In this document: positions 25,175-34,329 of the stretch, one piece after another
How positions within the stretch are numbered: the stretch's first letter is position 1
How the letters are laid out: each line of letters starts with the position of its first letter
Assembly (NCBI GenBank): GCA_030727405.1
Contig: JANRBR010000007.1
Span: 1-35,426 of the forward strand
DNA length: 35,426 nucleotides
Direction of reading: 5' to 3'
DNA from: Crocinitomicaceae bacterium
GTDB taxonomy: Bacteria > Bacteroidota > Bacteroidia > Flavobacteriales_D > Crocinitomicaceae
Position numbers and translations under genes: made by a program
The notes under the pieces: generated by a model
Database searches by the model: none
The model's input: only the letters and a program-made list of their open reading frames with translations
What the model was told of the DNA's origin: nothing

Positions 25175-27307
25175 ATGAGCAAAATCGATTTAAAAAAGAT
25201 TTCAGCATTTGAAGCAACTGTATCCGAAAGGAAGTCTGAAGTTTTTGAGGTGGAAACAACCGAAGGATTCTCCGTAAAATCTACCTATTCAGTTGGGGAC
25301 CTTTCGAACATCCATCACGTGAAATTTCGTTCAGGATTTGCGCCATTTTTAGGAGGGCCTTACGCTTCGATGTACGCCTCCAAACCATGGACCATTCGTC
25401 AATATGCCGGATTTTCAACGGCCGAAGAATCCAATGCATTTTACCGACGAAATTTAGCGGCAGGACAAAAAGGTTTGTCGGTTGCTTTTGACCTGGCAAC
25501 ACATCGTGGCTACGATTCCGATCATGAACGCGTGAAAGGTGATGTTGGTAAAGCCGGCGTTGCGATTGATTCCATCGAGGACATGAAACGACTTTTTGAC
25601 CAAATTCCCTTGGGTGAAATGTCGGTTTCGATGACCATGAATGGTGCAGTATTGCCCATTATGGCGTTTTACATTGCTAGTGCATTAGAACAAGGAGTGA
25701 GTTTAACGCAGTTAAGCGGAACGATACAAAACGATATTTTGAAGGAATTCATGGTGCGTAACACGTACATCTACCCTCCTACTCCATCCATGCGCATCAT
25801 TGCCGATATTTTTGCTTACACCTCGCAACATATGCCGAAATTCAACTCGATCAGTATCTCGGGTTATCACATGCATGAAGCAGGAGCGACTGCAGCGTTG
25901 GAATTGGCTTATACATTGGCAGATGGTATTGAATACGTCCGAACCGGACTGAATGCTGGACTTAAAATCGATGAATTTGCTCCAAGACTTAGTTTCTTTT
26001 GGGCGATTGGGATGAATCACCATGTTGAAATCGCCAAGTTAAGGGCTGGACGCTTATTGTGGTCGAAGTTGATTCATGAATTCAATCCAAGCACCGCTAA
26101 ATCCATGGCTTTGCGCACCCATTGTCAAACATCTGGATGGTCCTTGACCGAACAAGATCCCTTTAACAATGTAGCTCGCACCTGCATCGAAGCACTTTCC
26201 GCCATACTAGGTGGAACGCAATCCTTGCACACGAATGCCTTGGATGAAGCCATCGCCCTTCCAACAGACTTTTCGGCGCGCATTGCTCGCAATACCCAGA
26301 TTTATTTGCAACAAGAAACGGGAATTACCTCATTTATTGATCCAAGCGCAGGAAGTTATTACATTGAATCCCTCACAAATGAATTGGTCAATCAAGCATG
26401 GGAATTGATCCAAGAAGTGGAAGATTTAGGTGGAATGGCCAAAGCCATCGAAACGGGCATTCCTAAAATGCGCATTGAAGAGGCAGCGGCAAAAAAGCAA
26501 GCGCGCATTGATTCTACGCAAGAAATCATCGTAGGAGTTAACCGTTATCAAACCGAGGAAAAAGCAGACTTCGATATTTTGGAAATCGATAATTCCAAAG
26601 TTCGCAGCGCACAAATTGAAGGATTAAATTCCTTGAAAGCCCATCGAAATGAGCAACACGTTCAAGTTATTTTAACAGAATTAGAACAAGCGGCGAAAGA
26701 TCAAAAAGGAAACTTATTGGAAATTGCCGTAAGAGCCGCCCAAGCCAGATGTACACTTGGCGAAATATCCGATGCTTTGGAACGCGTATACGGACGCTAC
26801 CAGGCAGTTATTCGATCAATTAGTGGTGTGTATTCAAAAGAAATTATGAAAGATCAAGATTTTGTAAAAGCTACAGAGTTGGTAAGTGTTTTCAGTCAAT
26901 TGGAAGGAAGGCGCCCAAGAATCATGATAGCAAAAATGGGACAAGATGGACACGACCGAGGTGCAAAAGTCATTGCCACTTCCTTTGCCGATATAGGTTT
27001 TGATGTAGACATTGGACCACTGTTTCAAACACCTGCAGAAGCCGCCAAACAAGCCATTGAAAACGATGCTCATATTTTAGGAGTATCTTCGCTTGCCGCA
27101 GGACATAAAACCCTAGTTCCTGAAGTGATTGCAGAATTAAAAAAACAGAATCGTTCCGACATCATGGTGGTTGCTGGAGGAGTGATACCGCAGCAAGATT
27201 ATGCTTATTTATACGAAGCTGGTGTGTTCGGAATTTACGGTCCAGGGACAAAAATTGCCAAAGCGGCACAGGAGATATTAAACCTCCTTATTCAAAGTCA
27301 TGAATAA
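25175..27307 (+). CDS. mutB: Methylmalonyl-CoA mutase large (catalytic) subunit, B12-dependent
   Basis: The roughly 710-residue catalytic subunit has an N-terminal TIM barrel with [38 protein letters not shown] and [15 protein letters not shown]-terminal B12 domain holds the base-off motif with the cobalt-ligating His in [13 protein letters not shown] (about His593), followed by [11 protein letters not shown] and [15 protein letters not shown]. All expected cofactor contacts are present. ATGs at 25166 (overlapping the mutA stop) and 25175 are both possible; I favour 25175 because it directly follows the TGA. No MeaB chaperone, epimerase or B12 synthesis gene is in the window, so cofactor supply is elsewhere. 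Confidence 0.97.
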   Translation: MSKIDLKKISAFEATVSERKSEVFEVETTEGFSVKSTYSVGDLSNIHHVKFRSGFAPFLGGPYASMYASKPWTIRQYAGFSTAEESNAFYRRNLAAGQKGLSVAFDLATHRGYDSDHERVKGDVGKAGVAIDSIEDMKRLFDQIPLGEMSVSMTMNGAVLPIMAFYIASALEQGVSLTQLSGTIQNDILKEFMVRNTYIYPPTPSMRIIADIFAYTSQHMPKFNSISISGYHMHEAGATAALELAYTLADGIEYVRTGLNAGLKIDEFAPRLSFFWAIGMNHHVEIAKLRAGRLLWSKLIHEFNPSTAKSMALRTHCQTSGWSLTEQDPFNNVARTCIEALSAILGGTQSLHTNALDEAIALPTDFSARIARNTQIYLQQETGITSFIDPSAGSYYIESLTNELVNQAWELIQEVEDLGGMAKAIETGIPKMRIEEAAAKKQARIDSTQEIIVGVNRYQTEEKADFDILEIDNSKVRSAQIEGLNSLKAHRNEQHVQVILTELEQAAKDQKGNLLEIAVRAAQARCTLGEISDALERVYGRYQAVIRSISGVYSKEIMKDQDFVKATELVSVFSQLEGRRPRIMIAKMGQDGHDRGAKVIATSFADIGFDVDIGPLFQTPAEAAKQAIENDAHILGVSSLAAGHKTLVPEVIAELKKQNRSDIMVVAGGVIPQQDYAYLYEAGVFGIYGPGTKIAKAAQEILNLLIQSHE

Positions 27308-27363
27308 TTTTTTGTAAATTCGGCACAATAATTGAAAACAACCCATAAAAAAATATAAAGCTT

Positions 27364-28512
27364 ATGTTTTCTAGAAAATTGATTTTCCCTGTATTATTTA
27401 GTTTATTTTGCTTGAGCAATCAACTTTATGCACAGGATCCAAAATTACAGTTAAAGGAATCGAAACGCGTCATTACACTTGATAATGAAGGAAGTAAAAA
27501 CAACCGCGTGGAAATGAAATCCATCTTTACGCCTGCGGGAACAAAGAAAGTCTTAACGCAATGGACTATTTCAGGGACGAAAGACAAGGATTGGACATTT
27601 GCTAAAGGAGATGAAAAATCAGATGTCATCGAAATAGAATTTAAACGTGTCGGAAATTACAGTGTATCCTTGTCTGTTACTTATTCGAAAACGAAAAAAA
27701 ACAAGTCTGGCGAGGTAGAAGAAGAAGAGTTTGATCTTTCCGAAGACCGCGATAATTTTATTACGGTAACAAATAACTTGGATGAGCTTACACAAATCCA
27801 CGCGGATAGTAACTTCATTAAATTGGTGAAACGAGCTTCTGACTACGTAGTGAAACCAAGGTATTCTAATGATCCAACTCCCTATATTTTCTTAGCAAAA
27901 GGATTTTTCGGAATGTACCGAAAAGACATAAAAGATCCGATGATTGAAGATCCTTTTGAGGAAGCGATCACAGCGACGGCTACTGCCATTGAAAAGGACG
28001 AAAATGGCGTGTTTAAAATGCCAATTCACGAGATGTGGTTGACTAATTTTCAAACAGAACTGTTGAACAATGGCATCGTTTATCGTTTAGAGGAAGAAAA
28101 AGGTTATCCTATTTTGTATTCGAATAGTGACAAAGAAAAAATGGCAGAGGTGAATGGTGAAATGCTGGATGCTTGCGATTCATACGCATCCGTATCGAAA
28201 AACCCGATCGCTGTTAAATTCATTGAAGCGGCCATTCGTTTTCAAATGAAAGACGTTAAAACTGCTAACTTGATTTGGAAAACAGAAATTCCAAATTTGA
28301 TCAACATCACGGATTTGGAGAATTTCACAGCTGCAGACAAAGACGCATTAAGAATTGGAATCATTTTAAGTGCTCAACAATTGTTTATTCGCGACAAAAA
28401 TTATGCAAACGCGCGTACCATCGCTCAACACGTAGCAAATTGGTTTGAGTACGACAGGGACTTTATTGCGTTTTATGAGAAGGAAATGGAAAGTTATAAG
28501 AATAAAGAATAA
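27364..28512 (+). CDS. Secreted protein of unknown function with PKD-like N-terminal domain
   Basis: The 382-residue protein has a signal peptide ending near LYAQ (about residue 24). Residues 40-130 form a beta domain (KSIFTPAGTKKVLTQWTISG, KRVGNYSVSLSVTYSK) of PKD/Ig type, with a K/E-rich hairpin. From about 140 to the end the protein is helical, with TPR-like character (ARTIAQHVANWFEYDRDF) and no barrel strands, so it is probably periplasmic. I recognise no family. Upstream is only a weak -7 (TAAATTCG, 27315-27322); it may also be read from mutAB. A strong terminator follows the gene. Confidence 0.83.
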   Translation: MFSRKLIFPVLFSLFCLSNQLYAQDPKLQLKESKRVITLDNEGSKNNRVEMKSIFTPAGTKKVLTQWTISGTKDKDWTFAKGDEKSDVIEIEFKRVGNYSVSLSVTYSKTKKNKSGEVEEEEFDLSEDRDNFITVTNNLDELTQIHADSNFIKLVKRASDYVVKPRYSNDPTPYIFLAKGFFGMYRKDIKDPMIEDPFEEAITATATAIEKDENGVFKMPIHEMWLTNFQTELLNNGIVYRLEEEKGYPILYSNSDKEKMAEVNGEMLDACDSYASVSKNPIAVKFIEAAIRFQMKDVKTANLIWKTEIPNLINITDLENFTAADKDALRIGIILSAQQLFIRDKNYANARTIAQHVANWFEYDRDFIAFYEKEMESYKNKE

Positions 28513-28536
28513 ATCAACAATTCTATCTTTAAAACT

Positions 28537-28564
28537 AAAAAAGGAAGTTTTCACTTCCTTTTTT
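28537..28564. terminator. Strong bidirectional Rho-independent terminator
   Basis: An 11-bp stem (AAAAAAGGAAG with CTTCCTTTTTT) closes a 6-base loop TTTTCA and is followed by more T. It ends the secreted-protein transcript, and the A/T-symmetric arms would also serve in the opposite direction. It is the only clear intrinsic terminator I found. Confidence 0.88.
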
Positions 28565-28572
28565 TATGCTTG

Positions 28573-28580
28573 TATATTTG
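28573..28580 (+). promoter_or_regulatory. -7 box (TATATTTG) for the DivIC-like gene
   Basis: Exact TAnnTTTG match ending 4 bases before the ATG at 28585 and directly after the terminator, so the gene is transcribed on its own. Confidence 0.6.
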
Positions 28581-28584
28581 AGTT

Positions 28585-28872
28585 ATGAAAATCCATATAC
28601 CAAATTACCTAAGAAACAAATATACACTTACAGGAATTGTCTTTATGGTGTATTTTTTATTCCTGGATGACTGGGATGTTTTCACGTTGGTTTCTCAGCA
28701 ACGAAAACTAAATGCCTTAACAGAACAGAAGGGTGAAATGTCCAAACAATTGAAGCAAACCAAACAAACGTTGCGAAGATTAAAAAACCCTGAATACCTC
28801 GAAGCCTATGCTCGTTCTGAAAAATTCTTCAAGAGAGATGATGAAGAAATATTTGTCATCACTTATAAATAA
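28585..28872 (+). CDS. Septum formation initiator family protein (DivIC/FtsB-like)
   Basis: The 95-residue bitopic protein has a short cytoplasmic N-terminus, one membrane helix (YTLTGIVFMVYFLFLDDW, about 14-31) and a heptad-patterned coiled coil (LVSQQRKLNALTEQKGEMSKQLKQTKQTLRRLKNP). It ends with the family-typical tail EYLEAYARSEKFFKRDDEEIFVI. This is the FtsB/DivIC architecture: it links FtsL and FtsQ in the divisome and activates septal peptidoglycan synthesis. The 14-base 3' overlap with the SpoIID-like gene is convergent. Confidence 0.93.
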   Translation: MKIHIPNYLRNKYTLTGIVFMVYFLFLDDWDVFTLVSQQRKLNALTEQKGEMSKQLKQTKQTLRRLKNPEYLEAYARSEKFFKRDDEEIFVITYK

Positions 28873-30007
28873 ATTCCTTTCGATCGATTAATTTCATTTG
28901 CGGATAATAATACCCCAATATCTGGTCAAACGTATAACCTTTCTTCGCCATGTTCATGGCTCCTTCTTGACAAAGTCCAACGCCATGACCAAATCCCCTT
29001 CCCGATAAAACGACCTCTTCACCAACGATCTTCGCATCAAAAAAGGTAGATTTTAATTTGAATTGTTCCCGAAGATCCCGAAGCGGTATTCCGTACACCG
29101 GATGAAGGTAAAACGCGGCACGTTGCTCCTGTACAAAATGTTGAAGCAATAGAAAACTTACCGAATCTTGGATGGGAAAATGATATTTATCTACCAGATA
29201 CTTGGTCCACTGATCCTTTGGAATCCGTTTTTCCCATTTCGCTTGCTGCGTTCGAATGCAAAAAGTATCCTTAAAGGAACACAAATTAGGAATTTCCTCG
29301 TTCCAAATGTACTGCGGCTCGGATGTTTGTCCACCACAGTTCGCATGAAAAAAAGTCGGATACAATTCGCGGGACTGGTCAACCATGATCAAACCACGCG
29401 TCTGGTGAACCGCTGAATCAATGGTAATACTCGAACTCCGATGATGCAAATAAGCCTGACAATGCACACGGTCACAGAGGTTATAGCCATTTTGCTTGTG
29501 CTTTTTCCAATTCTTCATGGCATAGGTTCGACTAATGACCGCTTGTGCCTTGTAATAATTGATTTTCTGCCCAGTACCACCCTCAGATTCAACAACACCT
29601 TCCAAATACGTCTCCATGTCTAGGTCGTTGACCAAATTCAAGGCTTCTTTTCTGATTTCAATGTCGAAGTCTCCTTCGTACGATCGTTGTTTGGAACTTG
29701 GTTGAATCAATCGTATTTGCAGGTAATCTTCTTGTTTGTCTTGGATGAGTCGGATGGACTTTCCTTTCGCTTTTTCTACCCCATTCACAACCACACGCAC
29801 CATTCCACCGGAATAGCTTGCTTTAAAAACATCCGCTGGACCTAATTTAGCCAATTGCACGGTATCTTTAAAAACGAAATAGGTTCCTTTCCCTACAATT
29901 CCCTCTACCTCTTTTATCGATTTATCGGAAAAGATGCCCACTCGAATCGTTTGGGAAAATCCAACATTTAATCCTAAAAACAAGAGCGTTATAATAATTC
30001 TGGTCAT
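28859..30007 (-). CDS. SpoIID/LytB-domain protein (putative lytic transglycosylase)
   Basis: The 382-residue exported protein (signal peptide ending near GFSQ) has the SpoIID domain, which in Bacillus cleaves glycan strands of denuded peptidoglycan. Seen here are YLEGVVESEGG (134-144), where E142 aligns with the catalytic Glu, INYYKAQAVISRTYAMKN, the Cys/His pair CDRVHCQAY (178-186), HANCGGQTSE, and the C-terminal GRGFGHGVGLCQEGAMNMAKKGYTFDQIL signature. In a non-sporulating Gram-negative organism it may act in division or wall remodelling; LytB-domain homologues are known in non-spore-formers. It starts at the base next to the lpxB stop, so it is in the surE-lpxB operon. Confidence 0.92.
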   Translation of the reverse strand: MTRIIITLLFLGLNVGFSQTIRVGIFSDKSIKEVEGIVGKGTYFVFKDTVQLAKLGPADVFKASYSGGMVRVVVNGVEKAKGKSIRLIQDKQEDYLQIRLIQPSSKQRSYEGDFDIEIRKEALNLVNDLDMETYLEGVVESEGGTGQKINYYKAQAVISRTYAMKNWKKHKQNGYNLCDRVHCQAYLHHRSSSITIDSAVHQTRGLIMVDQSRELYPTFFHANCGGQTSEPQYIWNEEIPNLCSFKDTFCIRTQQAKWEKRIPKDQWTKYLVDKYHFPIQDSVSFLLLQHFVQEQRAAFYLHPVYGIPLRDLREQFKLKSTFFDAKIVGEEVVLSGRGFGHGVGLCQEGAMNMAKKGYTFDQILGYYYPQMKLIDRKEFIYK

Positions 30008-31123
30008 TTAGTTTAAATATTGAATTAAATCAAGGGCCATCTTATCACTACAACCACTTTGACCTAAAAGGGAAATTAATTCGTCATAGGACGCTAACAT
30101 TTCAACCCTACCCTGCTTTCCATCGGTAATTTTACCTAATTCACTGATCATTAATTCGGCATTGCATTCCTGCTGAATCAATTCGCGAACGATTTCTTTG
30201 TCCATGATTAAATTCACCAGCGAGATGAATTTGATCTTCACTAAAGCTTTGGCAATCGAGTAAGAAAGAGCTGAACTTTTGTAACAGACCACTTGAGGAA
30301 CGCGAAACAAGGCTGTTTCCAAGGTTGCCGTACCTGAGGTAACTAATGCAATGTTTGACTGCGACAAAAGCTGATAGGTTTGATTTTGAACCAAGCTAAC
30401 GTTTTTTCCGAGTTTAAATTCTTGATAGAACGACGCTGGTAAATTTGGAGCACCCGCAATAACGATTTGATGCGTCGCATGAAAGGCTTCAGCCGCTTTT
30501 AACATGAGCGGTAATTTTTTCTTTAATTCTTGTTTTCTACTCCCTGGAAGAAGTGCTAAAATGGGTTTATCTGAATTCAAATCGAGTTTTGTTTCCTCTG
30601 ATTTTCTGAAACGGTCTACTTCATCTAATAAAGGATGTCCAAAATAATGCGCTTCCATGTTGAATTTCTGATAGAAATCAGGCTCAAAAGGAAGGATGGC
30701 GTACATGCGATCAACGTCTCTCCTAATCTGATAAATGCGTTTTTCCTTCCATGCCCAAACGGTGGGGGAAATGTAATAGACAACCTTTATTCCTTTGCTT
30801 TTGGCCCATTTTGCCATGCGTAAATTAAATCCGGGATAATCGACGAGCAACAATACATCCGTTTGGAAATCGGTGATTTGTTGCTTACACAACTTGAAAT
30901 TTCTCAGGATCGTTGGTAAGTTTTGAAGTACTTCCGCAAAACCCATGAACGCGAGGTCACGAATGTGTTTTTTCAACTCAACTCCTTCTGCCGAAAGTCG
31001 ATCACCGCCCCAAGCTTGAAATACAAAGTTTGAACTGTTTTTTTTCCATGCGTGAACGAGGTTTGCTGCATGCAAATCTCCAGATGCTTCGCCACTTAGA
31101 ATAAAAACGTTTTTCTTAGACAT
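30008..31123 (-). CDS. lpxB: Lipid-A-disaccharide synthase
   Basis: The 371-residue GT19 enzyme joins UDP-2,3-diacylglucosamine and lipid X to form the lipid A disaccharide at the inner membrane. Marks are FILSGEASGDLHAANLV (7-23), the central DYPGFNLRMAKWAKSKGIKVVYYISPTVWAW region, LLPGSRKQELKKKLPLM, and SGTATLETAL with the VVCYK motif. Length is normal. It confirms an LPS-bearing outer membrane. It follows a small membrane gene by one base and surE before that, and is joined to the SpoIID-like gene downstream. Confidence 0.97.
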   Translation of the reverse strand: MSKKNVFILSGEASGDLHAANLVHAWKKNSSNFVFQAWGGDRLSAEGVELKKHIRDLAFMGFAEVLQNLPTILRNFKLCKQQITDFQTDVLLLVDYPGFNLRMAKWAKSKGIKVVYYISPTVWAWKEKRIYQIRRDVDRMYAILPFEPDFYQKFNMEAHYFGHPLLDEVDRFRKSEETKLDLNSDKPILALLPGSRKQELKKKLPLMLKAAEAFHATHQIVIAGAPNLPASFYQEFKLGKNVSLVQNQTYQLLSQSNIALVTSGTATLETALFRVPQVVCYKSSALSYSIAKALVKIKFISLVNLIMDKEIVRELIQQECNAELMISELGKITDGKQGRVEMLASYDELISLLGQSGCSDKMALDLIQYLN

Positions 31124-31124
31124 C

Positions 31125-31427
31125 TTACTTGATCAAATTCACGTAAACCATGAATGGAGCATAAATAAGCATGCCAAAAATAATTCCTCTGGTATAAGCA
31201 TACTTTTCTTTGTTTAAAAACAAATAGAACCAAAGTAAATTCGGGATCAAGCCGAGGGACAAATAGCGACTCAGGTATTCCACTGAATCATTTACTTGAC
31301 TCCACAAATAAGAGAATTCGGCATGACGTGATTGCGCTAAAATAAAGACGATCACTGGTAAAAAAATGATTGGTGTGAAAATTCCTATCACAAAACCAAG
31401 TACATGCTCTTTTGTTATTTTTCTCAT
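31125..31427 (-). CDS. Small three-helix membrane protein of unknown function (100 aa)
   Basis: Starting at the ATG at 31427, which overlaps the surE TGA as ATGA, this protein has about three hydrophobic helices (VLGFVIGIFTPIIFLPVIVFILA, YLSLGLIPNLLWFYLFL, GIIFGMLIYAPFMVYVNLI). The loops are short and charged and there are no known motifs. An in-frame TTG at 31436 is a less likely start. Because it sits between surE and lpxB with almost no spacing, a role in envelope biogenesis is plausible but unproved. Confidence 0.85.
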   Translation of the reverse strand: MRKITKEHVLGFVIGIFTPIIFLPVIVFILAQSRHAEFSYLWSQVNDSVEYLSRYLSLGLIPNLLWFYLFLNKEKYAYTRGIIFGMLIYAPFMVYVNLIK

Positions 31428-32191
31428 AAGTTCCAATTTTTCATTTGTTGTAATGTATCGTAAGCAGTTAAGTCAAAATGTGTTGGGACGACACTCACAA
31501 ATCCATTTTTCAAAGCCTGTAGATCTGTATCGGGACGTTGGTCCACATCCGCGAACTCACCTGTCAACCAAAAATAATCCCTTCCAAACTGATCCTTTCT
31601 TCGCTCAAATCGATCTGCCCAATAGGCATGTGCCTGTTTGCAAATCTGTATGCCCTGAATCGAAGTTTGTTTCAATTTAGGAACGTTCACATTTAGGCAG
31701 ACACTTTTATTCAAAGGTGATTCGATCAATTTTTGCACAATTTTAGCACCAAAATGCTGAACAGCTGTAAAGTCCGCATCTGAATCAAAATCAGCCAACG
31801 AAAATCCAATGGATGGAATCCCTTCCATAGCACCTTCAATGGCTGCAGACATGGTTCCTGAGTATAGTACATTTGTAGATGAATTTTCACCATGGTTGAT
31901 TCCCGAAAACACATAATCAGGTTTTCGGTGCAGGACTTCATAGATGCCTAATTTTACGCAATCCACTGGAGTACCAGAGCACGCATACGCTTCAATTCCA
32001 TGGAAAAGATTGGTTGAAACCAATCGCAGTGGATCATTGATGGTAATGGCGTGTCCCATTCCCGACTGAGGCTTATCTGGCGCAACCACAACGACTTTTC
32101 CAAATTGCTGGGCCATTTCCACCAACGCATGAATGCCTTTTGCATTGACGCTGTCGTCGTTCGTCACTAAAATAAGTCGTTCTTTTTCCAT
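31424..32191 (-). CDS. surE: 5'/3'-nucleotidase SurE
   Basis: The 255-residue metal-dependent phosphatase removes phosphate from nucleoside monophosphates and short polyphosphates, and is linked to stationary-phase survival. The N-terminus LILVTNDDSVNAKGI (6-20) holds the metal-binding NDD; the usual following Gly is Ser here and the usual APGI is AKGI. The rest is typical: VVVVAPDKPQSGMGHAITI, SGTPVDCVKLG, and SGINHGENSSTNVLYSGTMSAAIEG, a run I cite only as the family signature. It heads the operon with the three-helix protein, lpxB and the SpoIID-like gene. A weak -7 (TAATTTTA, 32205-32212 minus) lies 13 bases upstream. Confidence 0.96.
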   Translation of the reverse strand: MEKERLILVTNDDSVNAKGIHALVEMAQQFGKVVVVAPDKPQSGMGHAITINDPLRLVSTNLFHGIEAYACSGTPVDCVKLGIYEVLHRKPDYVFSGINHGENSSTNVLYSGTMSAAIEGAMEGIPSIGFSLADFDSDADFTAVQHFGAKIVQKLIESPLNKSVCLNVNVPKLKQTSIQGIQICKQAHAYWADRFERRKDQFGRDYFWLTGEFADVDQRPDTDLQALKNGFVSVVPTHFDLTAYDTLQQMKNWNL

Positions 32192-32235
32192 CGATTACGT
32201 ATCGTAAAATTAGGTATTAATCAGTTTTAATTTTC

Positions 32236-32243
32236 TACTTTTG
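32236..32243 (+). promoter_or_regulatory. -7 box (TACTTTTG) for the SH3-NlpC/P60 gene
   Basis: Exact TAnnTTTG match ending 9 bases before the ATG at 32253. It covers an in-frame TTG at 32241, which therefore cannot be the start. Confidence 0.6.
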
Positions 32244-32252
32244 ATAGACGAT

Positions 32253-33026
32253 ATGAACAATTTGAAATTAATAAGTCCAAGTCAAAACAAAGCTTATTGC
32301 TTTGTTTCCATCGCTCCAATCAGAAAGGAAGCAAATGATGCTTCAGAAATCGTGTCTCAACTCCTTTTTGGCGAACCGATTGATGTGCTCGAACATGGTC
32401 AGCCTTGGGTGAAAATCCGAACGGTACTAGATGGATATGAAGGCTACATGGACATCAAGCAATTGCTCCCTTTAACCGATAAAGAATTCCGAAGATGGAT
32501 GGATGCTTCAAGTTACCAAAAAGAAAAATCCTTGTTGATTCAGACGGAATTTGGTGAAATTTTCACATCGAAAGGAAGTTTCATTGGAGAAGAATCCATT
32601 TTTCACATCGGAGATTTCTCATTTCATCGTTCTGAACTTGTCAGCACTAGTGAAAAGTCCATATGGGAGGATTCGCTGGATTATCTCAACGCACCCTACT
32701 TATGGGGAGGGAAATCCATTTGGGGAATAGACTGCTCCGGTTTTGTTCAAGCAATCTTTCGTTTACATGGATTCAATTTACCAAGAGACGCTTATGAACA
32801 AGCACTCATTGGCACAGACGTCCCATTTGAAGATTGCCAAGAAAATGACCTAGCTTATTTTTCCAATGCAAGTGGAAAAATCATCCATGTTGGAATCATC
32901 GGTAAAAATCACCAAATCATTCACGCATCAGGACGCATTCGAATCGATGAATTAAAAGAGCAAGGCATCTGGAATGAAGAATATGAAAAATTCAGTCATT
33001 CATTATCGCACATAAAAAGACTTTAA
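32253..33026 (+). CDS. NlpC/P60 (C40) peptidase with N-terminal SH3-like domains, no signal peptide
   Basis: The 257-residue protein starts MNNLKLISPSQNKAY with no export signal. An SH3b-like region (about 10-75: IAPIRKEANDASEIVSQLLFGEPIDVL, PWVKIRTVLDGYEGYM) and a second beta region (about 90-130) precede a C40 domain. That domain carries Cys161 (WGIDCSGFVQ), His212 (IIHVGII) and probably His224 (IIHASGR). The architecture matches gamma-D-glutamyl-L-diamino-acid endopeptidases of the YkfC type, which process peptidoglycan peptides for recycling. Absence of a signal supports a cytoplasmic recycling role rather than wall cleavage. glyA follows 30 bases later. Confidence 0.93.
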   Translation: MNNLKLISPSQNKAYCFVSIAPIRKEANDASEIVSQLLFGEPIDVLEHGQPWVKIRTVLDGYEGYMDIKQLLPLTDKEFRRWMDASSYQKEKSLLIQTEFGEIFTSKGSFIGEESIFHIGDFSFHRSELVSTSEKSIWEDSLDYLNAPYLWGGKSIWGIDCSGFVQAIFRLHGFNLPRDAYEQALIGTDVPFEDCQENDLAYFSNASGKIIHVGIIGKNHQIIHASGRIRIDELKEQGIWNEEYEKFSHSLSHIKRL

Positions 33027-33056
33027 TTACGATATTTGCATCCATAAAACAGAAAA

Positions 33057-34328
33057 ATGAAAGATCAAGCTATTTTCGACCTAATTAACGATGAAAAAAA
33101 ACGCCAGTTACATGGAATTGAACTGATTGCTTCCGAGAATTTCGTGAGTGATGAAGTGATGTTATCCATGGGAAGCGTCCTTACCAATAAATATGCAGAA
33201 GGACTTCCAGGAAAACGCTATTATGGTGGATGTGAAATCGTGGATAAAGTGGAACAATTAGCCATCGATCGTTTGTGTCAACTCTTCGGAGCAACGTGGG
33301 CAAATGTTCAACCGCATTCTGGTGCACAAGCTAACGCCGCAGTGTTTTTAGCATGTTTAAATCCTGGAGATAAAATTCTTGGATTCGACTTGTCCCACGG
33401 TGGACATTTAACGCATGGTTCTCCGGTGAATTTTTCCGGAAAATTGTACAAACCCTTTTTCTATGGTGTGAAGAAAGAAACAGGAACGGTTGACTACGAT
33501 TTAATGGAAGAAACCGCTCGTCGCGAAAAACCAAAAATGATCATATGCGGAGCTTCTGCATATGCACGGGATTGGGATTATGCACGCATACGCAAAGTTG
33601 CGGATGAAATCGGCGCATTGGTACTTGCAGACATTTCACATCCTGCAGGAATGATTGCTGCCAAATTATTAAACGATCCTTTGGATCATTGTCACATCGT
33701 TACTTCTACGACACATAAAACATTGCGAGGACCTCGAGGTGGAATCATTATGATGCGCCATAATTTCGAGAATCCATTTGGAATAAAATGGAACAATGGA
33801 AACCTTCGTTCGATGGGAGCTTTGCTTGACGCAGCCGTTTTCCCAGGAATCCAAGGCGGTCCACTAGAACATGTCATCGCTGCCAAGGCAGTGGCTTTTG
33901 GTGAAGCACTTGACCCATCGTACACGACGTACATGAAACAAGTTCAAAAAAACGCTGCTGTTTTCGCTCAAGAGTTAGTGAATTTAGATTACACCATTAT
34001 TTCAGGTGGAACAGACAACCACAGCATGTTGGTGGATTTACGCTCAAAAGGAATCACTGGGAAAGATGCCGAAAATGCATTGGTTATTGCTGACATCACC
34101 GTGAATAAAAACATGGTACCTTACGATACCGAATCTCCATTTGTCACTTCAGGTATACGCATTGGTACTCCTGCCATTACAACGCGTGGCGTGAAAGAAG
34201 ATGAAATAAAATTCATCGTTTCACTGATTGATCGAGCTTTGATGAATCGAACGGATGCAAATGCAATCGCACAAGTACGAAAAGAAGTGAATGAATTGAT
34301 GTCCAGTCGTCCTTTATTTGCTTGGTAA
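33057..34328 (+). CDS. glyA: Serine hydroxymethyltransferase
   Basis: The 423-residue fold-type I PLP enzyme converts serine and tetrahydrofolate to glycine and methylene-tetrahydrofolate, the main one-carbon source. The N-terminus carries [16 protein letters not shown]. Further on come [40 protein letters not shown] and the PLP-binding [13 protein letters not shown] with Lys221. [11 protein letters not shown] and [13 protein letters not shown] complete the active site. All expected residues are present and length is normal. A one-mismatch -7 (GATATTTG, 33031-33038) precedes it, so it may have its own promoter as well as read-through from the peptidase gene. Confidence 0.98.
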   Translation: MKDQAIFDLINDEKKRQLHGIELIASENFVSDEVMLSMGSVLTNKYAEGLPGKRYYGGCEIVDKVEQLAIDRLCQLFGATWANVQPHSGAQANAAVFLACLNPGDKILGFDLSHGGHLTHGSPVNFSGKLYKPFFYGVKKETGTVDYDLMEETARREKPKMIICGASAYARDWDYARIRKVADEIGALVLADISHPAGMIAAKLLNDPLDHCHIVTSTTHKTLRGPRGGIIMMRHNFENPFGIKWNNGNLRSMGALLDAAVFPGIQGGPLEHVIAAKAVAFGEALDPSYTTYMKQVQKNAAVFAQELVNLDYTIISGGTDNHSMLVDLRSKGITGKDAENALVIADITVNKNMVPYDTESPFVTSGIRIGTPAITTRGVKEDEIKFIVSLIDRALMNRTDANAIAQVRKEVNELMSSRPLFAW

Positions 34329-34329
34329 A

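Noticed and set aside
32191-32253. Imperfect palindrome CGATTACGTATCG (32192-32204) as an operator
   Set aside because: The arms pair over only 4 bases around a 5-base centre, so chance is likely, and no regulator is adjacent.
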